From NCBI RefSeq assembly GCF_013466605.1, contig NZ_CP059162.1:3906001-3970000 (forward strand): a DNA stretch of 64,000 nt, written 5' to 3'. A model generated the notes under the pieces. That model was not told the DNA's origin. It searched no databases and was given only the letters and a program-made list of their open reading frames with translations. Shown in pieces: positions 1-9,938 of the stretch (positions are counted from its first letter, which is position 1; every line of letters starts with the position of its first letter). The stretch comes from Pseudomonas chlororaphis subsp. aurantiaca (GTDB lineage Bacteria; Pseudomonadota; Gammaproteobacteria; Pseudomonadales; Pseudomonadaceae). The position numbers and the translations under genes are program-made.

Positions 1-2
1 CG

Positions 3-1238
3 GCACTGCTGCAAGCAGCGCCTGATGCCGACGTTGAGGCCCTGAAACGAGAATTACTGGAGCTTAAGCAACGTTACGAAGTGCAGCAGCAAGCACTGGC
101 GGTATTGGAACAACGGGTACGCCAGGTCGAGGAGCAACCGGCGGCGCCACCCCCGAAACGCCTGGCCAAGTCGCCAGCGGACATGCGTGGCAACCAGCAG
201 GTGGCCGGGACCACGAGCAAAGGCCCGACCCCGGCCGGCGGCAGCTCCTACGGGGAATCGCTCAGGGATGATTCGCAACCGGCGCAGAGTGTGTCCAACC
301 TGTACGACGAAGCCAGCGGCTTCTTCGGCGGCGGCAAGTTCAGTGTCGAGACCGGCCTGACCTACTCCCGTTACGACACCCGGCAGCTGATTCTCAACGG
401 CTTCCTGGCGTTGGACTCGATCTTCCTCGGCAACATCAACCTGGACCGGATCAAGGCCGACAACTGGACCCTTGACCTCACGGCCCGCTATAACCTGGAC
501 AACCGCTGGCAATTCGACGTCAACGTGCCGGTGATCTACCGCGAGTCGACCTACCAGTCCGGCGGCGCCCAGAACGGCGCGGCGGGCGTCACCAGCGAAA
601 AGACCGTGTCCAAGGATCCGAGCCTCGGCGACGTGAACTTCGGCATCGCCTACAAATTTCTCGACGAATCGGTCAATACCCCGGATGCGGTGTTGACCTT
701 GCGCGTCAAGGCGCCAACCGGCGAAGAGCCCTTCGGCATCAAGCTGCGCCAGGTCCAGGACAACACCAACCTGTTCGTCCCGGATGACCTGCCGACCGGT
801 AACGGCGTCTGGTCGATCACCCCGGGTATCTCGCTGGTCAAGACCTTCGACCCGGCGGTGCTGTTCGGTACCCTCTCCTACACCCACAACCTGGAAGAGT
901 CGTTCGACGACATCAGCTCCACGGTCAACCAGAAGATCCCGGGCAAGGTCAAGCTCGGCGACAGCTTCCAGATCGGCATGGGCATCGCCTTCGCGCTGAA
1001 CGAGAAGATGAGCATGTCGTTCTCCTTCTCGGACCTGGTCCAGCGCAAGAGCAAGCTCAAGGAGGATGGCGGCGATTGGCAGTCCGTGGTGTCCAGCGAT
1101 GCCAACGCCGGTTACTTCAACGTCGGCATGACCGTGGCGGCCACCAACAACCTGACCATAGTGCCCAACCTGTCCATCGGCCTGACCGACGATGCGCCGG
1201 ACTTCACCTTCAGCCTGAAATTCCCCTACTACTTCTAA
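3..1238 (+). CDS. FapF-like outer-membrane coiled-coil/beta-barrel protein (5' partial)
   Basis: The reading frame is open from the left edge, so the true start and signal peptide lie outside the window. The visible N-terminus is a Leu/Glu/Lys/Gln-rich heptad stretch (about residues 10-45, [20 protein letters not shown]), then a Pro/Ala/Ser/Gly linker to about residue 100. The rest alternates polar and aromatic residues as in a transmembrane beta-barrel and ends in FPYYF with a terminal Phe, typical of outer-membrane proteins. A coiled coil followed by a barrel is the architecture of FapF, the exporter of Pseudomonas functional amyloid, and the wording of the barrel strongly resembles that family. 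The other fap genes would have to lie to the left. A paralogous biofilm-linked exporter is the main alternative. It converges on a sigma-54 activator gene. Confidence 0.6.
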   Translation, partial: ALLQAAPDADVEALKRELLELKQRYEVQQQALAVLEQRVRQVEEQPAAPPPKRLAKSPADMRGNQQVAGTTSKGPTPAGGSSYGESLRDDSQPAQSVSNLYDEASGFFGGGKFSVETGLTYSRYDTRQLILNGFLALDSIFLGNINLDRIKADNWTLDLTARYNLDNRWQFDVNVPVIYRESTYQSGGAQNGAAGVTSEKTVSKDPSLGDVNFGIAYKFLDESVNTPDAVLTLRVKAPTGEEPFGIKLRQVQDNTNLFVPDDLPTGNGVWSITPGISLVKTFDPAVLFGTLSYTHNLEESFDDISSTVNQKIPGKVKLGDSFQIGMGIAFALNEKMSMSFSFSDLVQRKSKLKEDGGDWQSVVSSDANAGYFNVGMTVAATNNLTIVPNLSIGLTDDAPDFTFSLKFPYYF

Positions 1239-1250
1239 ACGCCAACCAAA

Positions 1251-1287
1251 AAAAGGCCCGCGGCGATCACCTCGCCGCGGGCCTTTT
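1251..1287. terminator. Bidirectional rho-independent terminator
   Basis: A perfect 16-base inverted repeat (1251-1266 and 1272-1287) with a 5-base loop has an A-run on the left and a T-run on the right, so it works in both directions. It sits between the converging FapF-like gene and the sigma-54 activator. Confidence 0.9.
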
Positions 1288-1299
1288 CGTCGCACCGCC

Positions 1300-2625
1300 C
1301 TAGCGGATCTGATGCTTGTGCAGCAACCGGTAGAAAGTCGGGCGCGATACGCCCAGCACCCTGGCCGCGACACTCAGGTTGTCGCTGTGCCGATTCAACA
1401 CATCGCACAGGGCCTGGCGCTCGGCCCGGTGCTTGTAGTCCTCCAGCGTGCCCATGGGCGCGATGCTGGCCTGCGGGCTCAGCAGCCCCAGGTCCCGGGC
1501 CTCGATCTGCCGGCCCTCGGCCAGTACCAGGCCACGCCGCACCCGGTTGGCCAGCTCGCGGACATTGCCCGGCCAGTCGTGCTTGCCCATGGCCGCCAGC
1601 GCGTCTTCGCTGAAACTGCGCGGCCGGCGCCCGGTTTCCTGGCTATAGAAGTGGGAAAAATGGTTGGCCAGCATGCCGATATCACCATGCCGTTCGCGCA
1701 GTGGCGCGGTGACCACCTGCAACACGTTCAGGCGGTAATACAGGTCTTCGCGAAAGCGTCCTTTGTCGATCGCCGCCTCGAGGTCGACATGAGTCGCCGC
1801 CAGCACCCGTACATCCACCGGGATCGGTTGGCTGCCGCCCACCCGTTCAATGTGTTTTTCCTGCAAAAAGCGCAACAGATTGGCCTGCAGCTCCAGCGGC
1901 AGGTCGCCGATTTCGTCGAGAAACAGCGTGCCGCCATGGGCCGCCTCGATACGCCCGACCTTGCGTTGATGGGCGCCGGTGAACGCGCCCTTCTCATGGC
2001 CGAACAGTTCGGACTGGATCAAGTGTTCGGGGATCGCCCCGCAGTTGATCGCCACGAAGGGCTTGCTGTGGCGCTGCGACTGGCGGTGCAGGGTCCTGGC
2101 CACCAGCTCCTTGCCGGTACCGCTTTCGCCGCGAATCAGCACCGGCGACTCGGTGGGCGCCAGTTTGCTCAAGAGTTTGCGCAAGTCGCGGATCGGTCGG
2201 CTGTCGCCCAGCAGCTCATGCTCGGGCTGAGCGACATGGATGTGCCCCTGGCCACGCAGGCGGGCCATGCCGAAAGCCCGTCCGAGGGTTACCTGGACCC
2301 GCGAGACATCGAACGGCAGGGTGTGGAAATCGAAAAACCACTCGCAGACAAAATCGCCGACTTTCTGCAGGCGCAACACGTCCGGGCTGAGCACCGCGAT
2401 CCACTCGGTACCGCTGCGGCTGATCAGGTCCTTGACCGCCTCCGGTCGCTCCAGGTGAAAAGCCTGCAAACGCAGCAAGCCGACATCACAGCCGCGATCG
2501 ACGGCCGACTCCAGGTCACAACTGTCGACATCCCAGCCCACCGTGCGTAATCCAGGCAGCAGACGATGGCAATCGTCGCACGGGTCAACCACTAAAAGGC
2601 GGCGTAAGGCGGTCGCTTCAAGCAT
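1300..2625 (-). CDS. Sigma-54-dependent activator with VpsR-like N-terminus
   Basis: A 441-residue enhancer-binding protein. Residues 1-135 look like a degenerate receiver domain of the VpsR type, with LLVVDP at the start but no clear phospho-acceptor aspartate. The AAA+ domain follows: Walker A GESGTGKE, the sigma-54 contact motif GAFTGA near residue 215, Walker [12 protein letters not shown], and an Arg-finger region LYYRLNV. The C-terminus is a Fis-type helix-turn-helix ([19 protein letters not shown]). The intact GAFTGA means it should remodel sigma-54 RNA polymerase. VpsR and FleQ relatives control matrix and adhesin genes and often bind cyclic di-GMP; a role over the adjoining FapF-like locus is inferred from position. 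AAGGAA upstream supports the ATG. Confidence 0.88.
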   Translation of the reverse strand: MLEATALRRLLVVDPCDDCHRLLPGLRTVGWDVDSCDLESAVDRGCDVGLLRLQAFHLERPEAVKDLISRSGTEWIAVLSPDVLRLQKVGDFVCEWFFDFHTLPFDVSRVQVTLGRAFGMARLRGQGHIHVAQPEHELLGDSRPIRDLRKLLSKLAPTESPVLIRGESGTGKELVARTLHRQSQRHSKPFVAINCGAIPEHLIQSELFGHEKGAFTGAHQRKVGRIEAAHGGTLFLDEIGDLPLELQANLLRFLQEKHIERVGGSQPIPVDVRVLAATHVDLEAAIDKGRFREDLYYRLNVLQVVTAPLRERHGDIGMLANHFSHFYSQETGRRPRSFSEDALAAMGKHDWPGNVRELANRVRRGLVLAEGRQIEARDLGLLSPQASIAPMGTLEDYKHRAERQALCDVLNRHSDNLSVAARVLGVSRPTFYRLLHKHQIR

Positions 2626-2976
2626 GACTGTTCCTTGGCGCCAAAAAGAGGAAAAGTTATTAGAAACAGTAGTTTGGCAAACCTGGCTGTAACATTAGCA
2701 ATTACTTGACGGGGTCTTGTATCGATTGTTTATAGCGCCAATCACCATTTGGACTAACCGTTAGATGGATCCAAAAGCCTGGTTTGTTTCCGTGCGCCAA
2801 TCTTTCATTCAGCTTTCAAAAGAAGGCTCTGAATCGCGGGTGTGAACAAAAGTTGTAAATTCTGGTCTTTCTATGTGACCTGATCCCTGGTTCGAGACAT
2901 CAGTACAAGTAACCAGCCGAACGGTAAGCCCAACCGACGGCACATCATTTGATTGGGCACATAGAGAGAAGACCCC
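2626..2976. other. AT-rich divergent intergenic region with GCGCCAA repeats
   Basis: This 351-base gap separates the sigma-54 activator gene (leftward) from the 88-residue gene (rightward) and must hold both promoters. It is noticeably more AT-rich than its flanks. The palindrome TTGGCGCCAA lies at 2635-2644 and GCGCCAAT recurs at 2735-2742 and 2794-2801, which could be operator half-sites. I found no convincing -24/-12 element and no coding sequence. Confidence 0.45.
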
Positions 2977-3243
2977 ATGAACGCCCCGCTCCGTATCAAC
3001 GAAGCACTTTTGATCGCCGACCGCGCATTCCAGCCGTTCCAATGCGTCGCCTGGGCCCCACAAGACGGTAACGGCGAACTGAGCCTGACCGTCATCGACC
3101 GCACCAATACCCGTATTGGCCGCAAACAGATTCCAAGCAGTGCCTACTCCGACCCGGCGCAACTGGAAGACCTGCTGAAACAGGCCCGCGCCGAACTGAG
3201 CCAGGAAGGTTACAAACTGCAATCCTGGGCCATGCCAGAGTAA
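2977..3243 (+). CDS. Conserved-type small protein of unknown function (88 aa)
   Basis: An 88-residue soluble protein with no signal peptide or membrane segment. It has a mixed beta/alpha look: a strand-like half containing ELSLTVIDRTNTRIGRKQI, then a charged helix (AQLEDLLKQARAELSQEGYK) and a short WAMPE tail. I do not recognise a family. A GAGAGAAG ribosome-binding site precedes the ATG and a strong terminator follows directly, so it looks like a monocistronic, expressed gene. It could be a small regulatory or stress protein, but nothing in the sequence decides this. Confidence 0.7.
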   Translation: MNAPLRINEALLIADRAFQPFQCVAWAPQDGNGELSLTVIDRTNTRIGRKQIPSSAYSDPAQLEDLLKQARAELSQEGYKLQSWAMPE

Positions 3244-3250
3244 AAACACG

Positions 3251-3284
3251 AACGCAGATCACCTTCGGGTGATCTGCGTTATTT
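3251..3284 (+). terminator. Rho-independent terminator with TTCG tetraloop
   Basis: A perfect 13-base stem (3251-3263 with 3268-3280) is closed by a TTCG tetraloop and followed by ATTTTG. It ends transcription of the 88-residue gene. Confidence 0.9.
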
Positions 3285-3515
3285 TGTCGCAGTTGATATG
3301 CCAGCACTTTATCCCGTTTACAGAAAGTTCAACTTTCGCTGTCTGAGCCGCCTCTCCCTCGCCTGTTTCAAGGCGAGTCTCCAGACACTCGTTAAAACCT
3401 CTTTATTGCCGCCTTAGTCCGCGCCTGACATGGCGCTTTAGTATCTGCCGCACATCCCTCGCCAGGCGCCCCGATACTCGAGTTTTCCTGAACGAGGGCT
3501 GCATCTTGAAACGCC

Positions 3516-4050
3516 TTACTTCAAACCGCCAAAACGCCGATAGAAACTTTCGCCCACGTCGGGCAGCGGACCGTCGGCGTTTTCCAGCGCGTCGTTGAGC
3601 CATTCCCCGGCCTTGACGTAGATCAGGCGATAGATGTTGCGGCAGAGCTGGCGCGCCGCCCGGCCTTCCCAGTCGCCAGGGAGCAGCTCGTCCGGCAACT
3701 GCGGGTCGCGCAGCAGCAGTTTGCGGTACTCGTGGATCAGCAGCAGGCACGCCAGGAAACAATCGGCCGGTTACAGCTGCTCCTGCTCGCGCAGCGCTTG
3801 CCACAGCGGCCGGAACAGCTGGATGAACTCGCTGTAATGAGCCGCCAGCTCGTCGATGTTCCAGCTTTCGCGCACCTGCAGGCGCAGCGCCTTGGAGGCC
3901 AGCACATCCTGAGCGGTGGTCTCGGGCGCCCGACCTTCTCGGCGGTCAACCAGCCTTCCTTGGTCAGGCGGAAGATCGAGGTGCGGATCAGCCGTTCGTT
4001 GATGCCGATGGGTTCGAGCAACTGGATCAGGCTGCCCAGCCGTTCGGCGC
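3516..4050 (-). pseudogene. paaX: paaX remnant (phenylacetate-pathway repressor), multiply broken
   Basis: Three pieces of PaaX survive on the minus strand. A winged-helix N-terminal piece (LGSLIQLLEPIGINERLIRT through EGWLTAEKVGR, about 4045-3920) is joined out of frame to the C-terminal piece beginning SKALRLQVRESWNIDELAAH. About 130 central residues are missing by comparison with the family. The second piece ends in an in-frame TAA after REQEQL at 3771-3773. The same frame then continues to the genuine PaaX terminus (LLPGDWEGRAARQLCRNIYR to YRRFGGLK) at 3516. The first approximately 50 residues are also gone, replaced by the adjoining paaZ fragment. No functional repressor can be made. Confidence 0.85.
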
Positions 4051-4575
4051 CCGCGACGGCTTCGAGCCACGCGGTACAAACGTCAGCCAGGGCGCGTTCT
4101 TCGCCCCGACCCTGCTGCTGGCCCACGACCCGCATGCCGAAGACGGCACCCACGATATCGAGGCCTTCGGCCCGGTCAGCACGCTGATGGCCTATGACGA
4201 CCTCTCGGCTGCCTGTCCGGCGACCACTTCTATATGCACTTCGACGAGATCGCGGCCAAGGAGTCGCAGTTCGGCAAGCGTATCGCCCACGGTTACTTCG
4301 TGCTGTCGGCGGCGGCCGGGCTGTTCGTGTCCCCGGCACCGGGCCCGGTGCTGGCCAACTACGGCCTGGATACCCTGCGCTTCATCAACCCGGTGGGTAT
4401 TGGCGACACCATCCAGGCGTGCCTGACCTGCAAGCGCAAGATCGACCAGGGCAAGAAGAGCCCGCAAGGCATTCCCCAGGGCGTGGTGGCCTGGGACGTG
4501 GAGGCCACCAATCAGTCGGGTGAGCTGGTGGCCAGCTACGACATCCTGACCCTGGTGGTCAAACGCGAAGACTGA
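4043..4575 (+). pseudogene. paaZ: paaZ remnant (oxepin-CoA hydrolase/aldehyde dehydrogenase), fused fragments
   Basis: Two fragments of the bifunctional ring-opening enzyme PaaZ lie on the plus strand. The first (about 4043-4209) is the tail of the aldehyde dehydrogenase domain, with GAFFAPTLLL and [18 protein letters not shown]. At about 4210 it switches frame straight into the C-terminal MaoC hydratase domain ([20 protein letters not shown] to [11 protein letters not shown]), which runs in frame to the TGA at 4575. Sequence between the domains and almost all of the dehydrogenase domain are absent. An isolated MaoC-like product could start at the ATG at 4234, but it lacks the domain's first strands. 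The 5' end abuts the paaX remnant, so one deletion probably removed the intervening genes. Confidence 0.87.
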
Positions 4576-4713
4576 CCGACACGGCCCGCAGGAGCTGGTT
4601 TATCGGCTCCTGCACGGGCCTCGGCGGCATTTGTGGCAAAAGATTTCAGAGTTTCTTGATCTTCACCGGTGCTTGCGGCAAGTTGCGCGCTTCGTCAATA
4701 CAAGGAGCAGCCA

Positions 4714-6216
4714 ATGTCCGGTTCACTGGCCCAGGCTTTCACCCACAACTTTCTCGGCCATTCACCGCGCTGGTACAAAGCCAGCATCCTCACCTTCCTG
4801 CTGCTCAACCCCTTGCTGCTGTTCACGGTCGGCCCGGTGGCGGCCGGCTGGATGCTGGTGGCCGAGTTCATCTTCGCCCTGGCCATGGCCCTCAAGTGCT
4901 ACCCGCTGATGCCCGGCGGCCTGCTGGTGCTGGAAGCCGTGGCGCTGGGCATGACCACGCCCGAGGCACTGTACGACGAACTGGTGCACAACTTCCCGGT
5001 GATCCTGCTGCTGATGTTCATGGTGGCCGGCATCTATTTCATGAAGGAACTGCTGCTGTTCCTGTTCTCCCGGCTGTTGCTGGGGGTGCGCTCCAAGGCG
5101 CTGCTGGGCCTGCTGTTCTGCTTTCTCTCGGCCTTCCTCTCGGCGTTTCTCGACGCGCTGACGGTCACCGCGGTGATCATCAGCGCCGCGGTGGGCTTCT
5201 ATTCGGTGTATCACCGGGTGGCCTCCGGCGGCGACCCGCGCCAGGACAGCGAATTCAACGACGACCAGCATCTGCCCCTGTTGCATCATCAGGACCTGGA
5301 ACAGTTCCGCGCCTTCCTGCGCAGCCTGCTGATGCACGGTGCGGTGGGCACCGCCCTGGGTGGCGTCTGCACCCTGGTGGGCGAGCCGCAGAACCTGCTG
5401 ATCGGCCATGAAATGGGTTGGCACTTCGCCGACTTCTTCCTCAAGGTCGCCCCGGTGTCGCTGCCGGTGCTGGTGGCCGGGCTGGTGACTTGCGTGCTGC
5501 TGGAGAAACTGCGCTGGTTCGGCTACGGCACCCTGCTGCCGGACAACGTGCGCGCGGTGCTGGCCAACTATGCCGCCGAAGACAACGCCGAACGCACCGA
5601 CCGGCAACGCGCGGCGCTGCTGGTACAGGGCGTGGCCGCGCTGATCCTGATTGCCGCGCTGGCCCTGCATATCGCCGAGGTCGGACTGATCGGCCTGATG
5701 GTGATCGTGCTGATTACCGTGTTCACCGGCATCACCGACGAGCACCGCCTGGGCAATGCGTTCAAGGATGCGATGCCGTTCACTGCCCTGCTGGTGGTGT
5801 TTTTCGCGGTAGTCGCGGTGATTCACGACCAGCAGCTGTTCACCCCGCTGATCCAGTGGGTGCTGGCGCTGCCGGCGGGCCAGCAGCCGGGCATGCTGTT
5901 TATCGCCAACGGGCTGTTGTCGGCCATCAGCGATAATGTGTTCGTCGCCACCATCTACATCACCGAAGTGAAGCAGGCCTTCGTTTCCGGGCAGATGAGC
6001 CGCGAGCACTTCGAAACCCTGGCGGTGGCCATCAACACCGGCACCAACCTGCCGAGCGTGGCCACGCCCAACGGCCAGGCGGCGTTCCTGTTCCTGCTGA
6101 CCTCGGCGATCGCGCCGCTGGTGCGCCTGTCCTATGGACGCATGGTGTGGATGGCGTTGCCTTACACCCTGGTGATGGGTGCGCTGGGCTGGTATGCGGT
6201 GAGCTACTGGCTGTAA
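4714..6216 (+). CDS. nhaB: Na+/H+ antiporter NhaB
   Basis: A 500-residue inner-membrane protein with about 12 hydrophobic segments. It matches NhaB, the electrogenic sodium/proton antiporter for sodium and pH homeostasis, in length and wording: [12 protein letters not shown] at the start, [43 protein letters not shown] and [21 protein letters not shown] place the start at the ATG 4714 (MSGSLAQAF), preceded by AAGGAG at 4703-4708, rather than at codons further upstream. It is a single gene between the paa scar and a REP pair. Confidence 0.95.
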   Translation: MSGSLAQAFTHNFLGHSPRWYKASILTFLLLNPLLLFTVGPVAAGWMLVAEFIFALAMALKCYPLMPGGLLVLEAVALGMTTPEALYDELVHNFPVILLLMFMVAGIYFMKELLLFLFSRLLLGVRSKALLGLLFCFLSAFLSAFLDALTVTAVIISAAVGFYSVYHRVASGGDPRQDSEFNDDQHLPLLHHQDLEQFRAFLRSLLMHGAVGTALGGVCTLVGEPQNLLIGHEMGWHFADFFLKVAPVSLPVLVAGLVTCVLLEKLRWFGYGTLLPDNVRAVLANYAAEDNAERTDRQRAALLVQGVAALILIAALALHIAEVGLIGLMVIVLITVFTGITDEHRLGNAFKDAMPFTALLVVFFAVVAVIHDQQLFTPLIQWVLALPAGQQPGMLFIANGLLSAISDNVFVATIYITEVKQAFVSGQMSREHFETLAVAINTGTNLPSVATPNGQAAFLFLLTSAIAPLVRLSYGRMVWMALPYTLVMGALGWYAVSYWL

Positions 6217-6219
6217 ACC

Positions 6220-6333
6220 TGTAGCCGCTGCCGCAGGCTGCGATCGGCCCGTAGGGTCGTTGCGATTTCCAGATCGCTGAAGGCCTTCGGCCTTATCGTC
6301 CGAACGCGGCCCGAGCCTGCGGCAGCGGCTACA
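6220..6333. repeat. Inverted pair of REP elements (REPIN-like)
   Basis: The left copy TGTAGCCGCTGCCGCAGGCT at 6220 is mirrored by AGCCTGCGGCAGCGGCTACA ending at 6333. A smaller hairpin, AAGGCCTTCGGCCTT, lies between. This is the usual Pseudomonas extragenic palindrome pair. It sits between the converging nhaB and HAD genes and may also protect or terminate both transcripts. Confidence 0.85.
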
Positions 6334-6345
6334 GAGGTTTTTGCG

Positions 6346-7167
6346 TTAGCGCGGCAGGATAAACCGTTCGATCGCCTCGGCGGCGCCGTCGGCGACATTG
6401 CTGCCCGTCACCAGGTCGGCCTGGCGTTGCACCGCTGCTTCGGCCTGGCCCATGGCAATCGACAACCCGGCCTGCTGGAACATCGCCGGGTCGTTGCCGC
6501 CATCGCCCAGCGCCGCGGTGCGCTCCAGCGGCACCCCGAGAAACTCCGCCAGGGTGATCAGCGCCTGTCCCTTGTTGGCCTGCAGCGCCGTCACATCCAG
6601 GTACACCGGCTGCGAGCGGGAGATTTGCGCCTGTTCACCGACCTGCTCCAGCAGGCGCGCCTCCAGTTCCACCAACAGCTCGGTGTCGGCACTGGCGGCG
6701 ACTATCTTGTCGATGCGCGGCAGGTAGTGGTCGAAACGCTCCACCACCACTGGCGGATAACCCAGGCCGTGCTGCTCGCGCGGCACCATCGGCCCGCGGG
6801 GGTTGCGCAGCAGCCATTCACCGTCGGCAAAGACCCAGACCTCCACTTCCGGCTGCGGCGACAGCAACGCCAGGACAGTATTGGCAACCGCTACCGGCAC
6901 ATGGTGGCGCACCAGGAAACTGCCATCGGGGTTGACGATGGTGCCGCCATTGAAGGCCGCGGTCGGCAGGTCGACGCCCAGGGCTTCGATCTGCTGCAAC
7001 ATGGCCCGCGGCGGCCGCCCGGTGGCGAGGCTGAAGAACACCCCGGCTTCGCGCAGCGCGCGCACCGCGGCGATGGTGCGCTGGCTCAGGCTGTGATCGG
7101 GCAGCAGCAAGGTGCCGTCCATGTCGCTGAGCAGGAACTGGATGGGATGCTGCCCCTCGCCCCTCAT
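6346..7167 (-). CDS. Cof-type HAD-superfamily hydrolase
   Basis: A 273-residue haloacid-dehalogenase phosphatase of the Cof/YidA subfamily. The nucleophile motif is SDMDGTLL near the N-terminus. The cap domain is of type C2, and the C-terminal metal-binding motif is GDGGNDPAMFQQAG with a conserved Lys before it (NKGQAL). Such enzymes dephosphorylate sugar phosphates or flavin and pyridoxal phosphates; the substrate here is not readable. The chosen ATG (7167) overlaps the zwf stop as ATGA, implying coupled translation; an ATG at 7182 is possible. As third gene after gnd and zwf it may act on a phosphorylated sugar, which is inference. Confidence 0.85.
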   Translation of the reverse strand: MRGEGQHPIQFLLSDMDGTLLLPDHSLSQRTIAAVRALREAGVFFSLATGRPPRAMLQQIEALGVDLPTAAFNGGTIVNPDGSFLVRHHVPVAVANTVLALLSPQPEVEVWVFADGEWLLRNPRGPMVPREQHGLGYPPVVVERFDHYLPRIDKIVAASADTELLVELEARLLEQVGEQAQISRSQPVYLDVTALQANKGQALITLAEFLGVPLERTAALGDGGNDPAMFQQAGLSIAMGQAEAAVQRQADLVTGSNVADGAAEAIERFILPR

Positions 7168-8684
7168 CCGAGGCTGTGCCATTCACGGCCGTCGCGGGTC
7201 AGCAACTCGTCGCCGGCCGCCGGTCCGTCTTCGCCGGCCCGGTAGATATGGACCTTGGCCTTTTGCTTCCAGGCATCGAGGAACGGCTGCACCGCGCGCC
7301 AGCCGTTTTCGATGTTGTCGGCACGCTGGAACAGGGTCTGGTCACCGGTCAGGCAATCGTAGATCAGCGTCTCGTAGCCGGTGGAAGGCTGCATCTCGAA
7401 GAAGTTCTTGTAGGCAAAGCCCAGCTCGATATTGGCCATGTCCAGGGTCGGCCCGGGCTTTTTCGCCAGCAGGTCAAACCACATGCCTTCATTGGGCTGG
7501 ATCTGGATGCGCAGGTAGGTCGGCTGCAAGTGGTCGACCTCGGTGTCGCGGAACTGCGCGTACGGCGCAGGCTTGAAGCAGATGGCGATCTCGGTGTCGC
7601 GCACGCTCATGCGCTTGCCGGTGCGCAGGTAGAACGGCACGCCGACCCAGCGCCAGTTGTCGATCATCACCTTGAGGGCAACGTAGGTTTCGGTGTTGCT
7701 GTCCGGGGCCACGTTGGCTTCTTCGCGGTAGCCGGCCACGGGCTTGTCGCCTGCCTTGCCCGCCACGTACTGGCCGCGCACCGAGTTGGCCAGGGCCTCT
7801 TCGGTGCTCCAGGGACGAATCGCCCCCACCACCTTGGCCTTTTCGCCGCGTACCGCATCGGCGCCGAAGGCGGCCGGCGGTTCCATGGCGACCATCGCCA
7901 GCAGCTGGAACAGGTGATTGGGCACCATGTCGCGCAGGGCGCCGGTGTTTTCATAAAAGCTGCCACGGGTTTCCACCCCGACGGTTTCCGCCGCGGTGAT
8001 CTGCACGTGGTCGATGTAATGGTTGTTCCAGAAAGCCTCGAACAGGCTGTTGGAGAAACGGCTGACCAGAATGTTCTGCACCGTCTCCTTGCCCAGGTAA
8101 TGGTCGATCCGATAGATCTGCTTCTCGCTCATCACCTTGAGCAGGCATTCGTTCAGCGCTTGCGCCGTTTGCAGGTCGGAGCCGAACGGCTTTTCGACCA
8201 CCACCCGGCGAAACGCATTGTCACCTTCGACCAGCAACCCCGACGCGCCCAGGCGCTGCACCACTTCACTGAAGAAGCGCGGTGCGGTGGCCAGGTAGAA
8301 CACCGCATTGCCGGTGCCGCTGGCGGCGATTTTCGCCGCCAGCGCGTCGTAGGTGCTGTCGTCCAGGAAGTCGCCCTGGACATAGCTGATGCCGTTGGCC
8401 AGCTTGGCCCAGAGCGCCGGATCCAGCGCTTGCGCGCCGTTGCCGACCTTGCCGGCGGCCTCGGTGCGAATGAAGTCCTCGAGCTTCTTGGCGAAGTCCA
8501 CATCGCTGATCGCGTTGTGATCGACGCCGACAATCTTCAACCCCTCATCCAGCAGGCCGTCACGGTTGAGGTTGTACAGCGCCGGCATCAGCAGGCGCTT
8601 GACCAGGTCGCCATGGGCGCCGAACAGAAACAGTGTGGTGGGTGGAGCGGGTTGAGCCTTGGACTTCTTTCGCGAGGAGGTCAT
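7164..8684 (-). CDS. zwf: Glucose-6-phosphate 1-dehydrogenase
   Basis: A 506-residue enzyme oxidising glucose-6-phosphate to 6-phosphogluconolactone in the cytoplasm, feeding the pentose-phosphate and Entner-Doudoroff routes and producing NAD(P)H. The dinucleotide-binding motif is [14 protein letters not shown], unusual in having His where most relatives have Ser or Thr. The substrate motif RIDHYLGKE, the [10 protein letters not shown] segment and a C-terminal half of beta strands are all present. It overlaps gnd by ATGA at its start and the HAD gene at its end, giving a gnd-zwf-HAD operon. Pseudomonads usually carry another zwf near edd/glk, so this is probably the second isozyme. Confidence 0.95.
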   Translation of the reverse strand: MTSSRKKSKAQPAPPTTLFLFGAHGDLVKRLLMPALYNLNRDGLLDEGLKIVGVDHNAISDVDFAKKLEDFIRTEAAGKVGNGAQALDPALWAKLANGISYVQGDFLDDSTYDALAAKIAASGTGNAVFYLATAPRFFSEVVQRLGASGLLVEGDNAFRRVVVEKPFGSDLQTAQALNECLLKVMSEKQIYRIDHYLGKETVQNILVSRFSNSLFEAFWNNHYIDHVQITAAETVGVETRGSFYENTGALRDMVPNHLFQLLAMVAMEPPAAFGADAVRGEKAKVVGAIRPWSTEEALANSVRGQYVAGKAGDKPVAGYREEANVAPDSNTETYVALKVMIDNWRWVGVPFYLRTGKRMSVRDTEIAICFKPAPYAQFRDTEVDHLQPTYLRIQIQPNEGMWFDLLAKKPGPTLDMANIELGFAYKNFFEMQPSTGYETLIYDCLTGDQTLFQRADNIENGWRAVQPFLDAWKQKAKVHIYRAGEDGPAAGDELLTRDGREWHSLG

Positions 8685-9661
8685 TTTTTCGGAGTCTCCA
8701 CGTGGCCGCCGAAGCCGAAGCGCATGGCCGACAGCATCTTGTCGCCATAGGTGCTCTGCTGGCGGGAACGGAAACGGGCGAACAGCGAACTGGACAGCAC
8801 TGGAACCGGCACCGCCTGCTCGATGGCGGCTTCGATGGTCCAGCGGCCTTCGCCGCTGTCGGCCACTTCGCCGGAGAAACCGTCGAGTTGCGGATCGGTG
8901 GCCAGGGCGTCGGCGGTCAGGTCCAGCAACCAGGACGAGACCACGCTGCCGCGGCGCCAGACTTCGGCGATATCGGCGACGTTGAGGTCGAAGCGCTGGT
9001 CTTCCGGCAGGCTTGGCGAGGCTTTGGTCTTGAGGATGTCGAAGCCCTCGGCGAAGGCCTGCATCATGCCGTACTCGATGCCGTTGTGGATCATCTTGAC
9101 GAAGTGTCCGGCACCGGCGGGGCCGGCGTGGATGTAACCGCGCTCGGCGCGATCGTCTTCAGCCACCCGGTCCTTGGTCCGCGGGATGTCGCCCATGCCC
9201 GGTGCCAGCGCATCGAACAGCGGGTCCAGGCGGCGCACCACCTCGGCGTCGCCGCCGATCATCATGCAGTAGCCGCGCTCCAGGCCCCAGACGCCGCCGG
9301 AGGTGCCGACGTCGATGTAGTTCAGGCCCTTTGCCGCCAGCGCCTGGGCGCGACGAATGTCGTCCTTATAGTAGGTGTTGCCGCCATCGATGATCACGTC
9401 GCCCGGTTCGAGCAACTGGCTGAGGGTTTCGATGGTGTCTTCGGTGGGCGCGCCAGCCGGCAGCATGACCCAGACCGCGCGTGGCTTTTCCAGACCGGCG
9501 ACCAGGGCCGGAAGGTCGGCGACGCCCTTGGCGCCTTCGTCACTCAGGGTGCTGACAAAAGCGCTGTTGCGGTCATAGACCACGGTTTCATGCCCATTGA
9601 GCATCAGGCGCCGTGCAATGTTCCCGCCCATGCGGCCCAGTCCGATAATCCCCAGTTGCAT
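8681..9661 (-). CDS. gnd: 6-phosphogluconate dehydrogenase, decarboxylating (GndA short type)
   Basis: A 326-residue enzyme converting 6-phosphogluconate to ribulose-5-phosphate and CO2. The N-terminal Rossmann motif is [16 protein letters not shown], and [32 protein letters not shown] (split across the active site) and the [16 protein letters not shown] catalytic segment follow. It belongs to the short, about 300-residue class found in Pseudomonas rather than the 470-residue E. coli class. The ATG at 9661 is supported by AAGGAG upstream; an extension to 9709 lacks support. It is the first gene of the operon, so the promoter lies in 9662-9938. Confidence 0.94.
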   Translation of the reverse strand: MQLGIIGLGRMGGNIARRLMLNGHETVVYDRNSAFVSTLSDEGAKGVADLPALVAGLEKPRAVWVMLPAGAPTEDTIETLSQLLEPGDVIIDGGNTYYKDDIRRAQALAAKGLNYIDVGTSGGVWGLERGYCMMIGGDAEVVRRLDPLFDALAPGMGDIPRTKDRVAEDDRAERGYIHAGPAGAGHFVKMIHNGIEYGMMQAFAEGFDILKTKASPSLPEDQRFDLNVADIAEVWRRGSVVSSWLLDLTADALATDPQLDGFSGEVADSGEGRWTIEAAIEQAVPVPVLSSSLFARFRSRQQSTYGDKMLSAMRFGFGGHVETPKK

Positions 9662-9938
9662 GTGCTGATGCTCCTTACTACTAAATTGTGTCAAAAGGTT
9701 ATAGCCCAACGAGGCCAGTGAGGGTTAGTCCAGAGCATCCGGACTAAGTTTCCAAAGCAGTGTTTCCCAAGCGGTGAGTGGATAACGACGCGAATCGCCA
9801 CGAAGGCACAACGACCGTTAAAAATAAAAAAGTTCCCTTTGCCGGCAAAAGAAATCAAAATTGCCGCCGATAGTGTTTCAGGCCCCGGAGTTCGAGCGGC
9901 CGGACCACAGTTGATGCACGCCATTTGCGAGGTGAGCA

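Noticed and set aside
2640..2720. Possible -24/-12 promoter (TGGCAAACCTGGCTG)
   Set aside because: GG and GC doublets are not at the required 10-base spacing.
7176..8750. 524-codon plus-strand frame opposite zwf
   Set aside because: Shadow of zwf; the enzyme motifs are all on the minus strand.
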